From Chloroflexota bacterium (GTDB taxonomy: Bacteria > Chloroflexota > Anaerolineae > Fen-1058): 7,316 nucleotides of DNA. The DNA is taken from positions 1 through 7,316 of the forward strand of contig JACRBO010000135.1 of NCBI GenBank assembly GCA_016219235.1, given 5' to 3'. The translations under genes were made by a program, and so were the position numbers. The notes under the pieces are model-generated. The model was not told the DNA's origin. It saw only the letters and a program-made list of their open reading frames with translations, and ran no database searches. The stretch's first letter is position 1. Every line of letters begins with the position of its first letter. This document shows positions 1 through 5,413 of the stretch, piece after piece.

Positions 1-1
1 G

Positions 2-2554
2 CCGTTAGGAGGCAAGCAGACTGATCGCAATCCGTACATCCAGTTGCGAACACAGCGAGCCAAAATCACAAAGTGGCTGCAAAATCATCCAGCGGTTTCC
101 AACGCTGTCCGTGCAGATTCGTCACGCTACATTGACGGTTGGGTGATCATATCGCCAGGTTTTGATGGAAATCTTTCACGGCTTCAACTTCCATGGAACG
201 AAATCGGCCCATGGCTCAAGGTTCTTCCCATCCAAGACTTGGCTGGCGCTTTCTACTCACGAAGACCTCCCAGCAAAGAACTCGCCGATAGCGAGGTGCG
301 AGCGCTTGTGGATAGTATCGGCGTTCCCCCATATACAGATATTTCGAGTGTGTTTCCAAAGATTCCACCCGCTCCTCGACTGTTTAGCCACCCTGATGTC
401 TCTACTAAGCTGGTTGATCGCGAGGCAGAATGCGCTACATTGCGCGATTATCTCCTGAACAAAGAGGCCACCGTAATCTGTCTGGGCGGAAAAGGTGGCG
501 TAGGCAAGACAACGCTTGCCGCATGGTTAGTGAAGCAAGTGGAGAATAACCACGAAGTATATTGGATCAACTGCGCCGATCACAAAAGCATGACAGCAAA
601 TACTCTGTTGTCGGCCATTTCGCCAATGATGCCACTCGAGCTACAAGTGATCTTAAGACAGCCAGGGCGAGACAGGCGAATGGAAAAAGCCGCCAGCGAA
701 TTCGATCAAGACGAAAACGATCGATTCGACATTGCACTGAGCACGTTATCAAAACATCCCTGTGTAATCGTCTTTGACGATTATCATGCGATCACTGACC
801 GAACAGGAATTGCCCGTTTCATCAAACGCGCCTTTCTATACAAGGGGAACCTGCATATCGTTCTGACAACACGTGTGAACCCTCATCAGGCTGATTGGCT
901 GCCAAGCGCCTATTATCGGGAAATTGCAGTTGAAAAACTCCCGGCAGATGTCTTTGCCGATTACATTCGGCAGAATACCCAGATTGGTACTCTTAGGTCA
1001 GATCAGATTCAAACTGTTTACAAGAAAGTCTCAGGAAATCCAGAGGTGATCAAAACTTACCAGAAGGTTATCGAACATCATCGTCTCCTCGACACGCTTG
1101 ACCAACTTCCCGTGTTTAGTGAGCAGGAGTCTGATCCCTGGATCAACTCGCTTCTCGATACGCTCAGCCAGAAAGCAAGGGAATATGCCGAGATCCTTGC
1201 GGTAGCTGGTGAAGGTGAGCGATTAACGCCACTGCTTCTCTGTAGGTTATATCATGGTCCTGCGACAGATGCGCTGACCCTTGCGGATGAATTGGTTGAC
1301 AACTATGTGATGGATAAACTCAGGCCGGATGACGTCTACGTCTTACATGATCTGACCTGCAATTACTTGTACACCCGAACAACGCCGGATAGGCGACAGA
1401 TAATCCATTCTTTAGTTGGCCAGCAATACACAGCTCTGGCTGGAGAAACAACCGACCTCTGGCTTCGTGCCGATTTACAGGTCAAGGCTATTCAGCATTT
1501 TCAGACGGCCGGTCTCTACGACAAGATACCGGACACCGCGGTTAGCGCCCATGGTGTGCTAACCAGGTCAGGTGACTGGGATCAAACCATCAAACTATCG
1601 AAACAAGCGCTTGAAGCTGCTCAGAAGATTGGACAACTCGAAGTCGAATGCTACTGGGCACTACAACTTGCTGAGGACCTGCTATTTATTGGCGAAGATC
1701 ACGATCAGATACGCACTTGCCTGCGTCAGGCCGAACAATGCTTGCCTCAGCCGTCGGCAGAACTGTCCGATGCGGGTATCCGGGAATGGCGGGAACGGGA
1801 AATACGGCTTTGGATACTGACTGGCCGAATTCAATACCGCTCGCAAAACTTCGATGAGGCCAGCGAGAGTTCTCGCAAGGCCGCCATCTTGGCTCGTCTT
1901 TCAAACAATGACAATATCGAGGCCAGATGTTTTATCCAGCTAGGGCTGATCGAACGAAGGCAGGAACGGCCGATCCGTGCGCAAGAGTTTTTCAAGGCGG
2001 CTTTAGCCATTGCCCAGAAGCAAATGGATAGCGATCTTGAGTTTGAATGCCTCCGCAATCTGGGCGTCATCGTCCGTAAGCGCGGCAAGATAGACGAAGC
2101 TCACATGTATGGCGATCTGGCACGCCAGAAAGCCGATGACCTGGGACCCTTAGCCAAAGAAATGAGTCTCAGCAATCTCGGACGCCTTGAAGATCAACTC
2201 GGTCATTTCACAGCCGCCGAACCGTTGTTGCGTGACGCCTTGTGCATCGCCCGCCAGACTCACAACATCCGTGGTACCCGAATTGAACTAACGCGACTCA
2301 TCAATGTCTTGATTCCGCTATACGGGCACACGGAAGAAGTCACCAATCTGTTGCAAGAGTCAGAGCAGTTGAATAAGAAAGCAGAAGATTCGATCGGGAT
2401 GGCCTGGAATAAAAAACACCAGGGTCAAATCGAGCAGTTGCGTGGGAATCCCGCGCATGGAGACAAGCTTATCCGAGAGGGCATCGACATCCTTAAAGCG
2501 AAAAAGATACGTGAGCACATTGAAGAATTCGAAGCCACATTGAGTTCATCATGA
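2..2554 (+). CDS. NERD-like nuclease / STAND (NB-ARC-type) NTPase / TPR protein, 5'-truncated by the window edge
   Basis: The frame is open from the first complete codon (position 2) and encodes 850 visible residues; the true start lies outside. A TTG at 44 could be taken as the start, but coding similarity begins before it. Residues about 8-85, with an NPYxQ element followed by an amphipathic helix and a WVIISP strand, resemble the C-terminal third of NERD nuclease domains. The NERD catalytic residues would lie upstream. The NTPase core follows: P-loop GGKGGVGKTT (nt 485-514), Walker B VIVFDD (764-781), an LTTR sensor motif (863-874), a GNP motif (1034-1042) and an LHD equivalent of the MHD motif (1343-1351). 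Helical TPR-like repeats fill about residue 494 to the end. In this family, target sensing by the repeats triggers oligomerisation and effector activation. An anti-phage role is inferred. The STAND assignment is firm; the NERD call is moderate. Confidence 0.85.
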   Translation, partial: PLGGKQTDRNPYIQLRTQRAKITKWLQNHPAVSNAVRADSSRYIDGWVIISPGFDGNLSRLQLPWNEIGPWLKVLPIQDLAGAFYSRRPPSKELADSEVRALVDSIGVPPYTDISSVFPKIPPAPRLFSHPDVSTKLVDREAECATLRDYLLNKEATVICLGGKGGVGKTTLAAWLVKQVENNHEVYWINCADHKSMTANTLLSAISPMMPLELQVILRQPGRDRRMEKAASEFDQDENDRFDIALSTLSKHPCVIVFDDYHAITDRTGIARFIKRAFLYKGNLHIVLTTRVNPHQADWLPSAYYREIAVEKLPADVFADYIRQNTQIGTLRSDQIQTVYKKVSGNPEVIKTYQKVIEHHRLLDTLDQLPVFSEQESDPWINSLLDTLSQKAREYAEILAVAGEGERLTPLLLCRLYHGPATDALTLADELVDNYVMDKLRPDDVYVLHDLTCNYLYTRTTPDRRQIIHSLVGQQYTALAGETTDLWLRADLQVKAIQHFQTAGLYDKIPDTAVSAHGVLTRSGDWDQTIKLSKQALEAAQKIGQLEVECYWALQLAEDLLFIGEDHDQIRTCLRQAEQCLPQPSAELSDAGIREWREREIRLWILTGRIQYRSQNFDEASESSRKAAILARLSNNDNIEARCFIQLGLIERRQERPIRAQEFFKAALAIAQKQMDSDLEFECLRNLGVIVRKRGKIDEAHMYGDLARQKADDLGPLAKEMSLSNLGRLEDQLGHFTAAEPLLRDALCIARQTHNIRGTRIELTRLINVLIPLYGHTEEVTNLLQESEQLNKKAEDSIGMAWNKKHQGQIEQLRGNPAHGDKLIREGIDILKAKKIREHIEEFEATLSSS

Positions 2555-2564
2555 CGTTGTGATT

Positions 2565-2570
2565 AGGAGG
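2565..2570 (+). promoter_or_regulatory. Shine-Dalgarno AGGAGG that sets the start of the 138-residue gene
   Basis: A perfect AGGAGG lies six bases before ATG 2577. It favours that ATG over the in-frame GTG at 2559, which lies upstream of this ribosome binding site and would place it inside the coding sequence. Confidence 0.85.
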
Positions 2571-2576
2571 AGCCTC

Positions 2577-2993
2577 ATGTATGCCTTCTGCACCTACTGT
2601 TCCAAAGACAAACGCGACGCTCCCGGCGACATTCCGGCGATTCAACGCTATCTCAGTTCTCGCATCAGTCACGTTTACAACGCGGCGAATGAACTGGGCC
2701 TGGCTTTCTTCATCCTGTCCGGCGAGTACGGGCTGATTTCGCCCGACTACCCCTTGCCGTGGTACGACCATTTACTGCTGCGAAGTGAAGTCTCATCGCT
2801 TGCCTCGCGAGTTATCGAGCAGCTGGCGCAGCATGACGTTACGCGCCTGGTTTACTTCACTCAATCCTTTGCCCGCGATCCGAACATCGTCCCATACCAC
2901 GCGGTCATCGTGGAGGCCTGCAATCGGATAGGTGTGCCGATCTTTGTGGTAGAGATCGACGAGGCCTCATTTACGGACCAGATCGCTGCATGA
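2577..2993 (+). CDS. Small DUF6884/YaaA-like protein, translationally coupled to the queuosine-salvage fusion
   Basis: This gene encodes a 138-residue soluble protein with no signal peptide or membrane segment. Near the N-terminus is a CxxCSKxK motif (residues 5-12). An ILSGEYGLI strand-loop (46-54) and PLPWYD (59-64) follow, then alternating strands and helices that end in PIFVVEID. This order, CSxxK followed by ILSxxYGLxxPD and YD, is what I recall for DUF6884-like proteins, which are loosely related to YaaA. I cannot confirm it without a profile search. The start is chosen for its AGGAGG and lies 22 bases after the STAND gene. The TGA stop overlaps the next ATG as ATGA, so it is probably translated together with the Qng1 fusion and may serve the same nucleoside pathway. 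The biochemical function is unknown. Confidence 0.8.
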   Translation: MYAFCTYCSKDKRDAPGDIPAIQRYLSSRISHVYNAANELGLAFFILSGEYGLISPDYPLPWYDHLLLRSEVSSLASRVIEQLAQHDVTRLVYFTQSFARDPNIVPYHAVIVEACNRIGVPIFVVEIDEASFTDQIAA

Positions 2994-5008
2994 ACCGGTT
3001 GTTATCTGCGCGGTTCGATGCCGATTTACTTGTCTTCGGCGGCGCGTCGCTGGACGTGCTGCATCTGGTCGACGGCCGGTCCGTCAAATCAGCGGGCGGT
3101 GCAGGTTTATACACCGCACTCGCCGCCGCCAAAGCAGGCGCGCGCGTAGCGATGTACGCCCCGCATCCAAACCCCATGCCCGCTGAACTCCGCGCCGCTT
3201 CTCAGCGCATCACGTGGATCGGGCCAGACGTCCCGCCCGATCAACTCCCGCGCTTCGAGATCGCCCATCACGGCGGCGGACGCGCCACGCTGGTGAACGC
3301 CTTCTGGGGCGGCGAGATGCTGATCACCGCGGACTCATTCACAGCCGATCAGCTGACCGCGCCCATCGTTCACATCGGCGCGCTGCGCACCGCCGAACGC
3401 CAACTCAGTTTTGTGAAGGCGCTATCCCCCTCCCCTGAGAATCGGGGGAGGGTTGGGGTGGGGGCGGTCCGGGTGGGGCGGGTTGGGGTGGGGGCCATTT
3501 CCGCCGGCACCTACAGTTGGATTTGCCGCAACGAACCTGACACCGTTAGATCGATCTTCGATCTGGCCGACTACTTCTTCATGAACGAAAACGAAGCGAC
3601 GATCTTGTTCGGCGGCCCCGATCACGTTGCAGCGCGACCCGGCCAATTCGTCTTCATTACCCTGGGCGAACGCGGCGCGCTGATCTTGCAAGGCGATCAC
3701 GTCACGCCCGTATCCGGCCTGCCCGCCGTCGAAGTCGATCCGACCGGCGCGGGTGACACGTTCTGCGGCACGACGCTGGCCGCTCTGTCACGCGGCGCAC
3801 ATCCGATCATGGCCGCACGTTCGGCCATCGCCGCCGCCGCCGACATGATCGGTGGCATCGGCCCGTCGCGCCTGCTGACCGATGCGCCCGCGCCCGCCTA
3901 CGCGCTCGATTCGCGCGTGCAGGTCGATCACGATCAAGTTCAGCGCATTGCCGAATTGATCCAACATCTGCCCGAAGCGCACCCGTTCAACTTCACCGGC
4001 GATTTCTTTCCACCCGTCGATGATCCCACCGCGCTCGATCTGTTCTTCGCCGTCACTTTGCAGCAATTTAGCTTCTGGGAACTTAACCACACAGCGGCTA
4101 CTGCCGATCCCAGTTTGGTCGACACGCTGGCTCCCGCTGGATTGTCAAATCCAGCGGAAACACGGCGGATTTGGCAATCCGCCAGGAGCACAGGGGGCGT
4201 GTCAAATAACTCTGCGTCTCTCCGGTTTTATTCCCATCCGATGATCGCCACCCTCGACGGCCGCTCACTCAAAGGCTCCGATTATCTATTTGCCGCGTAT
4301 CTTCGCGCATGGCAGCGTGATCCATCGAGCATGTCACCTGAATCGCAAGCGACCCTCACCGCCGATCAACTCGCGTCGATCTTGCGCGCCGACGACGGTT
4401 CCAATCCCATGCCCGCCTGCGATCTGCACCTGCGGCAGGCCAATGCCTATGGCCGCGATATGCTCGCGCTGGGCTACACGCCGCGTTCGATCGTCGAGAT
4501 CGCCAATCGGGCCGCGCAGTTGTCACGCGCGCCGAATCCGCGCACCACGTTTTTATCGTTATTGGACTGCGTCGGCGGTTACAAAGAAGATCCCTTGCGC
4601 AAGAAATCGATGCTGCTCGCCTTGATCCTCGAACAACGTCCCGAACACTATCTACACGCCGCGCCCGGTGAAGCCGAGCCACCCGTGATCGACTATCACC
4701 TGATGCGGTCGTGTCTGCGCACGGGCCTCATCGACATCGCAGATGATGATTTGCGCCAGCGCATCATCGCGCGCGAAGTCATCACGCCGCCAGACGAATG
4801 GGCGATTCGTTATGCGGCTTATCGCGCCATCGAGGCGGTGCAGCAGCAATCGGGCCGCAGCATGGGCGCCGTCGATTGGTTCTTCTTCAATGCGCGCCGT
4901 CGCTGCCCGGAGATGACCGCGCCGGATTGCGCCGCCTGCGCCGTCGATGTCGTGTGCGCCCATCGCGTTGAGCTGTTCCAACCCGTCCTCCGCACCACGT
5001 TTTATTAG
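2990..5008 (+). CDS. qng1: Fused PfkB-family (nucleoside) kinase and Qng1 (DUF2419) queuosine 5'-monophosphate nucleosidase with a C-terminal 4-Cys loop
   Basis: The product is a 672-residue cytoplasmic protein. Residues about 10-300 form a PfkB/ribokinase fold: GG 36-37, NENE 199-202, TLGERG 224-229 and the DPTGAGDTF signature 250-258 with catalytic base D256. Residues about 325-672 match Qng1 as I recall the human protein: FSFW 360-363, a DGRSLKGSDY-like segment 423-432, LTxDQLxxILR 456-466, NPMP 472-475, DYxL at 568-571 (D568 is the likely catalytic Asp) and an RTTFY terminus. Known Qng1 enzymes hydrolyse queuosine 5'-monophosphate to queuine and ribose 5-phosphate, so the kinase probably makes that substrate from queuosine. 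C639-x7-C647-x2-C650-x5-C656 resembles the endonuclease III iron-sulfur loop and is absent from human QNG1. Two repeat elements are read in frame (residues 146-170 and 378-405). No good ribosome binding site is visible; ATGA overlap with the preceding gene suggests coupling. Confidence 0.88.
   Translation: MNRLLSARFDADLLVFGGASLDVLHLVDGRSVKSAGGAGLYTALAAAKAGARVAMYAPHPNPMPAELRAASQRITWIGPDVPPDQLPRFEIAHHGGGRATLVNAFWGGEMLITADSFTADQLTAPIVHIGALRTAERQLSFVKALSPSPENRGRVGVGAVRVGRVGVGAISAGTYSWICRNEPDTVRSIFDLADYFFMNENEATILFGGPDHVAARPGQFVFITLGERGALILQGDHVTPVSGLPAVEVDPTGAGDTFCGTTLAALSRGAHPIMAARSAIAAAADMIGGIGPSRLLTDAPAPAYALDSRVQVDHDQVQRIAELIQHLPEAHPFNFTGDFFPPVDDPTALDLFFAVTLQQFSFWELNHTAATADPSLVDTLAPAGLSNPAETRRIWQSARSTGGVSNNSASLRFYSHPMIATLDGRSLKGSDYLFAAYLRAWQRDPSSMSPESQATLTADQLASILRADDGSNPMPACDLHLRQANAYGRDMLALGYTPRSIVEIANRAAQLSRAPNPRTTFLSLLDCVGGYKEDPLRKKSMLLALILEQRPEHYLHAAPGEAEPPVIDYHLMRSCLRTGLIDIADDDLRQRIIAREVITPPDEWAIRYAAYRAIEAVQQQSGRSMGAVDWFFFNARRRCPEMTAPDCAACAVDVVCAHRVELFQPVLRTTFY
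3425..3497. repeat. G-rich palindromic interspersed repeat inserted in the kinase coding sequence
   Basis: The left part forms a hairpin: ccctcccc (3428-3435) pairs with ggggaggg (3445-3452) around a 9-base loop. A 16-base direct repeat, gggttggggtgggggc, follows at 3450-3465 and 3480-3495, exactly 30 bases apart, so the protein gains a 10-residue GRVGVGA-type repeat. The plus strand has at least two sets of four G-runs, so G-quadruplex formation is plausible. Similar cccctcccc/gggttggggtggggg units recur as interspersed repeats in many bacterial genomes, from memory. The encoded segment (SPSPENRGRVGVG...) looks unlike a PfkB domain and falls in a helix-to-strand loop, so the insertion may be tolerated. 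Confidence 0.8.
4121..4203. repeat. 83-bp palindromic (MITE/REP-like) element within the Qng1 domain coding sequence
   Basis: The outer arms gacacgc (4121-4127) and gcgtgtc (4197-4203) are exact reverse complements. Inside are two hairpins with 4-base loops: ccgctggatt/aatccagcgg (4134-4143 with 4148-4157) and ggcggatt/aatccgcc (4164-4171 with 4176-4183). The octamer tgtcaaat occurs at 4143-4150 and again at 4200-4207. The element encodes about 28 residues between FSFW and DGRSLKG, a stretch that is far shorter in human QNG1 as I recall it. The reading frame continues through it without a stop. There is no transposase; it would be a non-autonomous element. Confidence 0.8.
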
Positions 5009-5016
5009 ATTTCCGA

Positions 5017-5081
5017 CTCACGCAAAGCCGCAAAGGAGCAAAGAAAAGCCAAAACTTTGCGGCTTTGCCGCTTTGCGTGAG
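5017..5081. repeat. cgcaaag-family inverted repeat just after the operon; possible weak terminator
   Basis: The arms ctcacgcaaag (5017-5027) and ctttgcgtgag (5071-5081) pair perfectly. The adjoining ccgcaaag (5028-5035) pairs with ctttgcgg (5055-5062) after an 8-base bulge, ctttgccg. It starts 9 bases after the stop of the fusion gene. No T-run follows directly, only tttt at 5097-5100, so it is better called an interspersed repeat than an intrinsic terminator, though it could stabilise the 3' end of the operon mRNA. Confidence 0.8.
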
Positions 5082-5177
5082 CCAACTGTCTTCAGCTTTT
5101 ACACAAAGTTTACATCCTCGCTACGCCGTTACAACTCCGTGAGCGCATCATAGATTTGGGGTAGCCATTCCCGCTTA

Positions 5178-5266
5178 CCGTCATTGCGAGCGCTTTTCGC
5201 GAAGCAATCTCAGACTCAACCTGACGGAGATTGCTTCGTCGGCCTGCGGCCTCCTCGCAACACGGC
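5178..5266. repeat. tcattgcgag / gaagcaatctc inverted repeat element, one end degraded
   Basis: The inner arms gaagcaatctc (5201-5211) and gagattgcttc (5227-5237) are perfect reverse complements. The outer arms ttgcgag (5184-5190) and ctcgcaa (5254-5260) also pair. The left end reads ccgtcattgcgag, while the right end reads ctcgcaacacgg instead of the expected ctcgcaatgacgg, so the right terminus has drifted. A smaller ggcc-tgc-ggcc palindrome lies at 5241-5251. This tcattgcgag...gaagcaatct pattern is a familiar interspersed repeat in several bacterial phyla. Confidence 0.85.
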
Positions 5267-5322
5267 ACCCACTGCGTGCAGTGCGGTGTGACGCGCTATC
5301 GAGTGGCTACTCACTTCTATCC

Positions 5323-5330
5323 AAAGGAGG
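5323..5330 (+). promoter_or_regulatory. Strong Shine-Dalgarno AAAGGAGG in the leader of the secreted-protein gene
   Basis: This near-perfect ribosome binding site lies 80 bases before the ATG of the large gene, too far away to serve it. It is 8 bases before a TTG at 5339 that opens a 24-codon frame. A cctcct at 5250-5255, inside the upstream repeat, could pair with its AGGAGG core and mask it; that pairing is speculative. Confidence 0.5.
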
Positions 5331-5338
5331 CAGGCGAT

Positions 5339-5413
5339 TTGAAAGTTGTCACGGCCCGTGCAGCATCGCGAAGCAGGCAACATCCATCAATCAAAGTGAG
5401 GAAGGAACCATGA
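5339..5413 (+). CDS. Possible 24-residue leader peptide ORF (TTG start), overlapping the next start codon
   Basis: The frame TTG...TGA encodes 24 residues, basic and Ser/Arg-rich, ending IKVRKEP. It has AAAGGAGG 8 bases upstream. Its TGA overlaps the ATG of the secreted-protein gene in an ATGA arrangement, which is typical of translational coupling. The peptide itself shows no recognisable motif. The TTG start, short length and lack of comparison make this tentative; the AAAGGAGG could be chance or belong to a structured leader. Confidence 0.3.
   Translation: MKVVTARAASRSRQHPSIKVRKEP
5398..5405 (+). promoter_or_regulatory. Shine-Dalgarno GAGGAAGG for the secreted-protein gene
   Basis: GAGG at 5398-5401 lies 8 bases before ATG 5410, a normal spacing. 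It fixes the start immediately before a clear signal peptide. Confidence 0.7.

Larger units (their letters stand above)
5009..5409. other. Gene-poor intergenic region made mostly of palindromic repeats and a 5' leader
   Basis: About 400 bases lie between the fusion gene and the secreted-protein gene. They hold a cgcaaag-type hairpin repeat (5017-5081), a gap with only weak promoter-like hexamers, a tcattgcgag-type inverted repeat (5178-5266), a small GC hairpin from cactg/cagtg (5269-5282), and a leader with two ribosome-binding-site-like sequences. I see no tRNA, no recognisable riboswitch and no convincing protein-coding gene beyond a possible short leader ORF. Confidence 0.7.

Noticed and set aside
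44..46. TTG as the start of the STAND protein
   Set aside because: The frame is open to the left edge and the residues before it (including NPYxQ) fit the NERD-like domain, so this is an internal Leu codon.
2559..2561. GTG as the start of the small gene
   Set aside because: The AGGAGG at 2565-2570 lies downstream of it and is placed ideally for ATG 2577.
3450..3495. CRISPR or tandem array suggested by the repeated G-rich unit
   Set aside because: There are only two copies, with no spacers and no cas genes; it is part of an interspersed G-rich repeat.
4947..5153. 68-codon plus-strand frame across the end of the fusion gene and the cgcaaag repeat
   Set aside because: It is mostly out-of-frame Qng1 coding and palindromic repeat, with no start signal.
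5128..5155. Promoter-like hexamers GTTACA and ATAGAT with a 16-base gap
   Set aside because: The match to sigma-70 consensus is weak and the housekeeping promoter preference of this host is unknown, so it was not listed as a feature.
5269..5405. Riboswitch in the leader of the secreted-protein gene
   Set aside because: Only short hairpins are visible. I looked for cyclic-di-GMP-type conserved segments and did not find them.
5231..5413. 60-codon plus-strand frame starting inside the intergenic repeat
   Set aside because: Its first part is repeat sequence with no ribosome binding site. Only the last 24 codons, behind AAAGGAGG, are worth considering.
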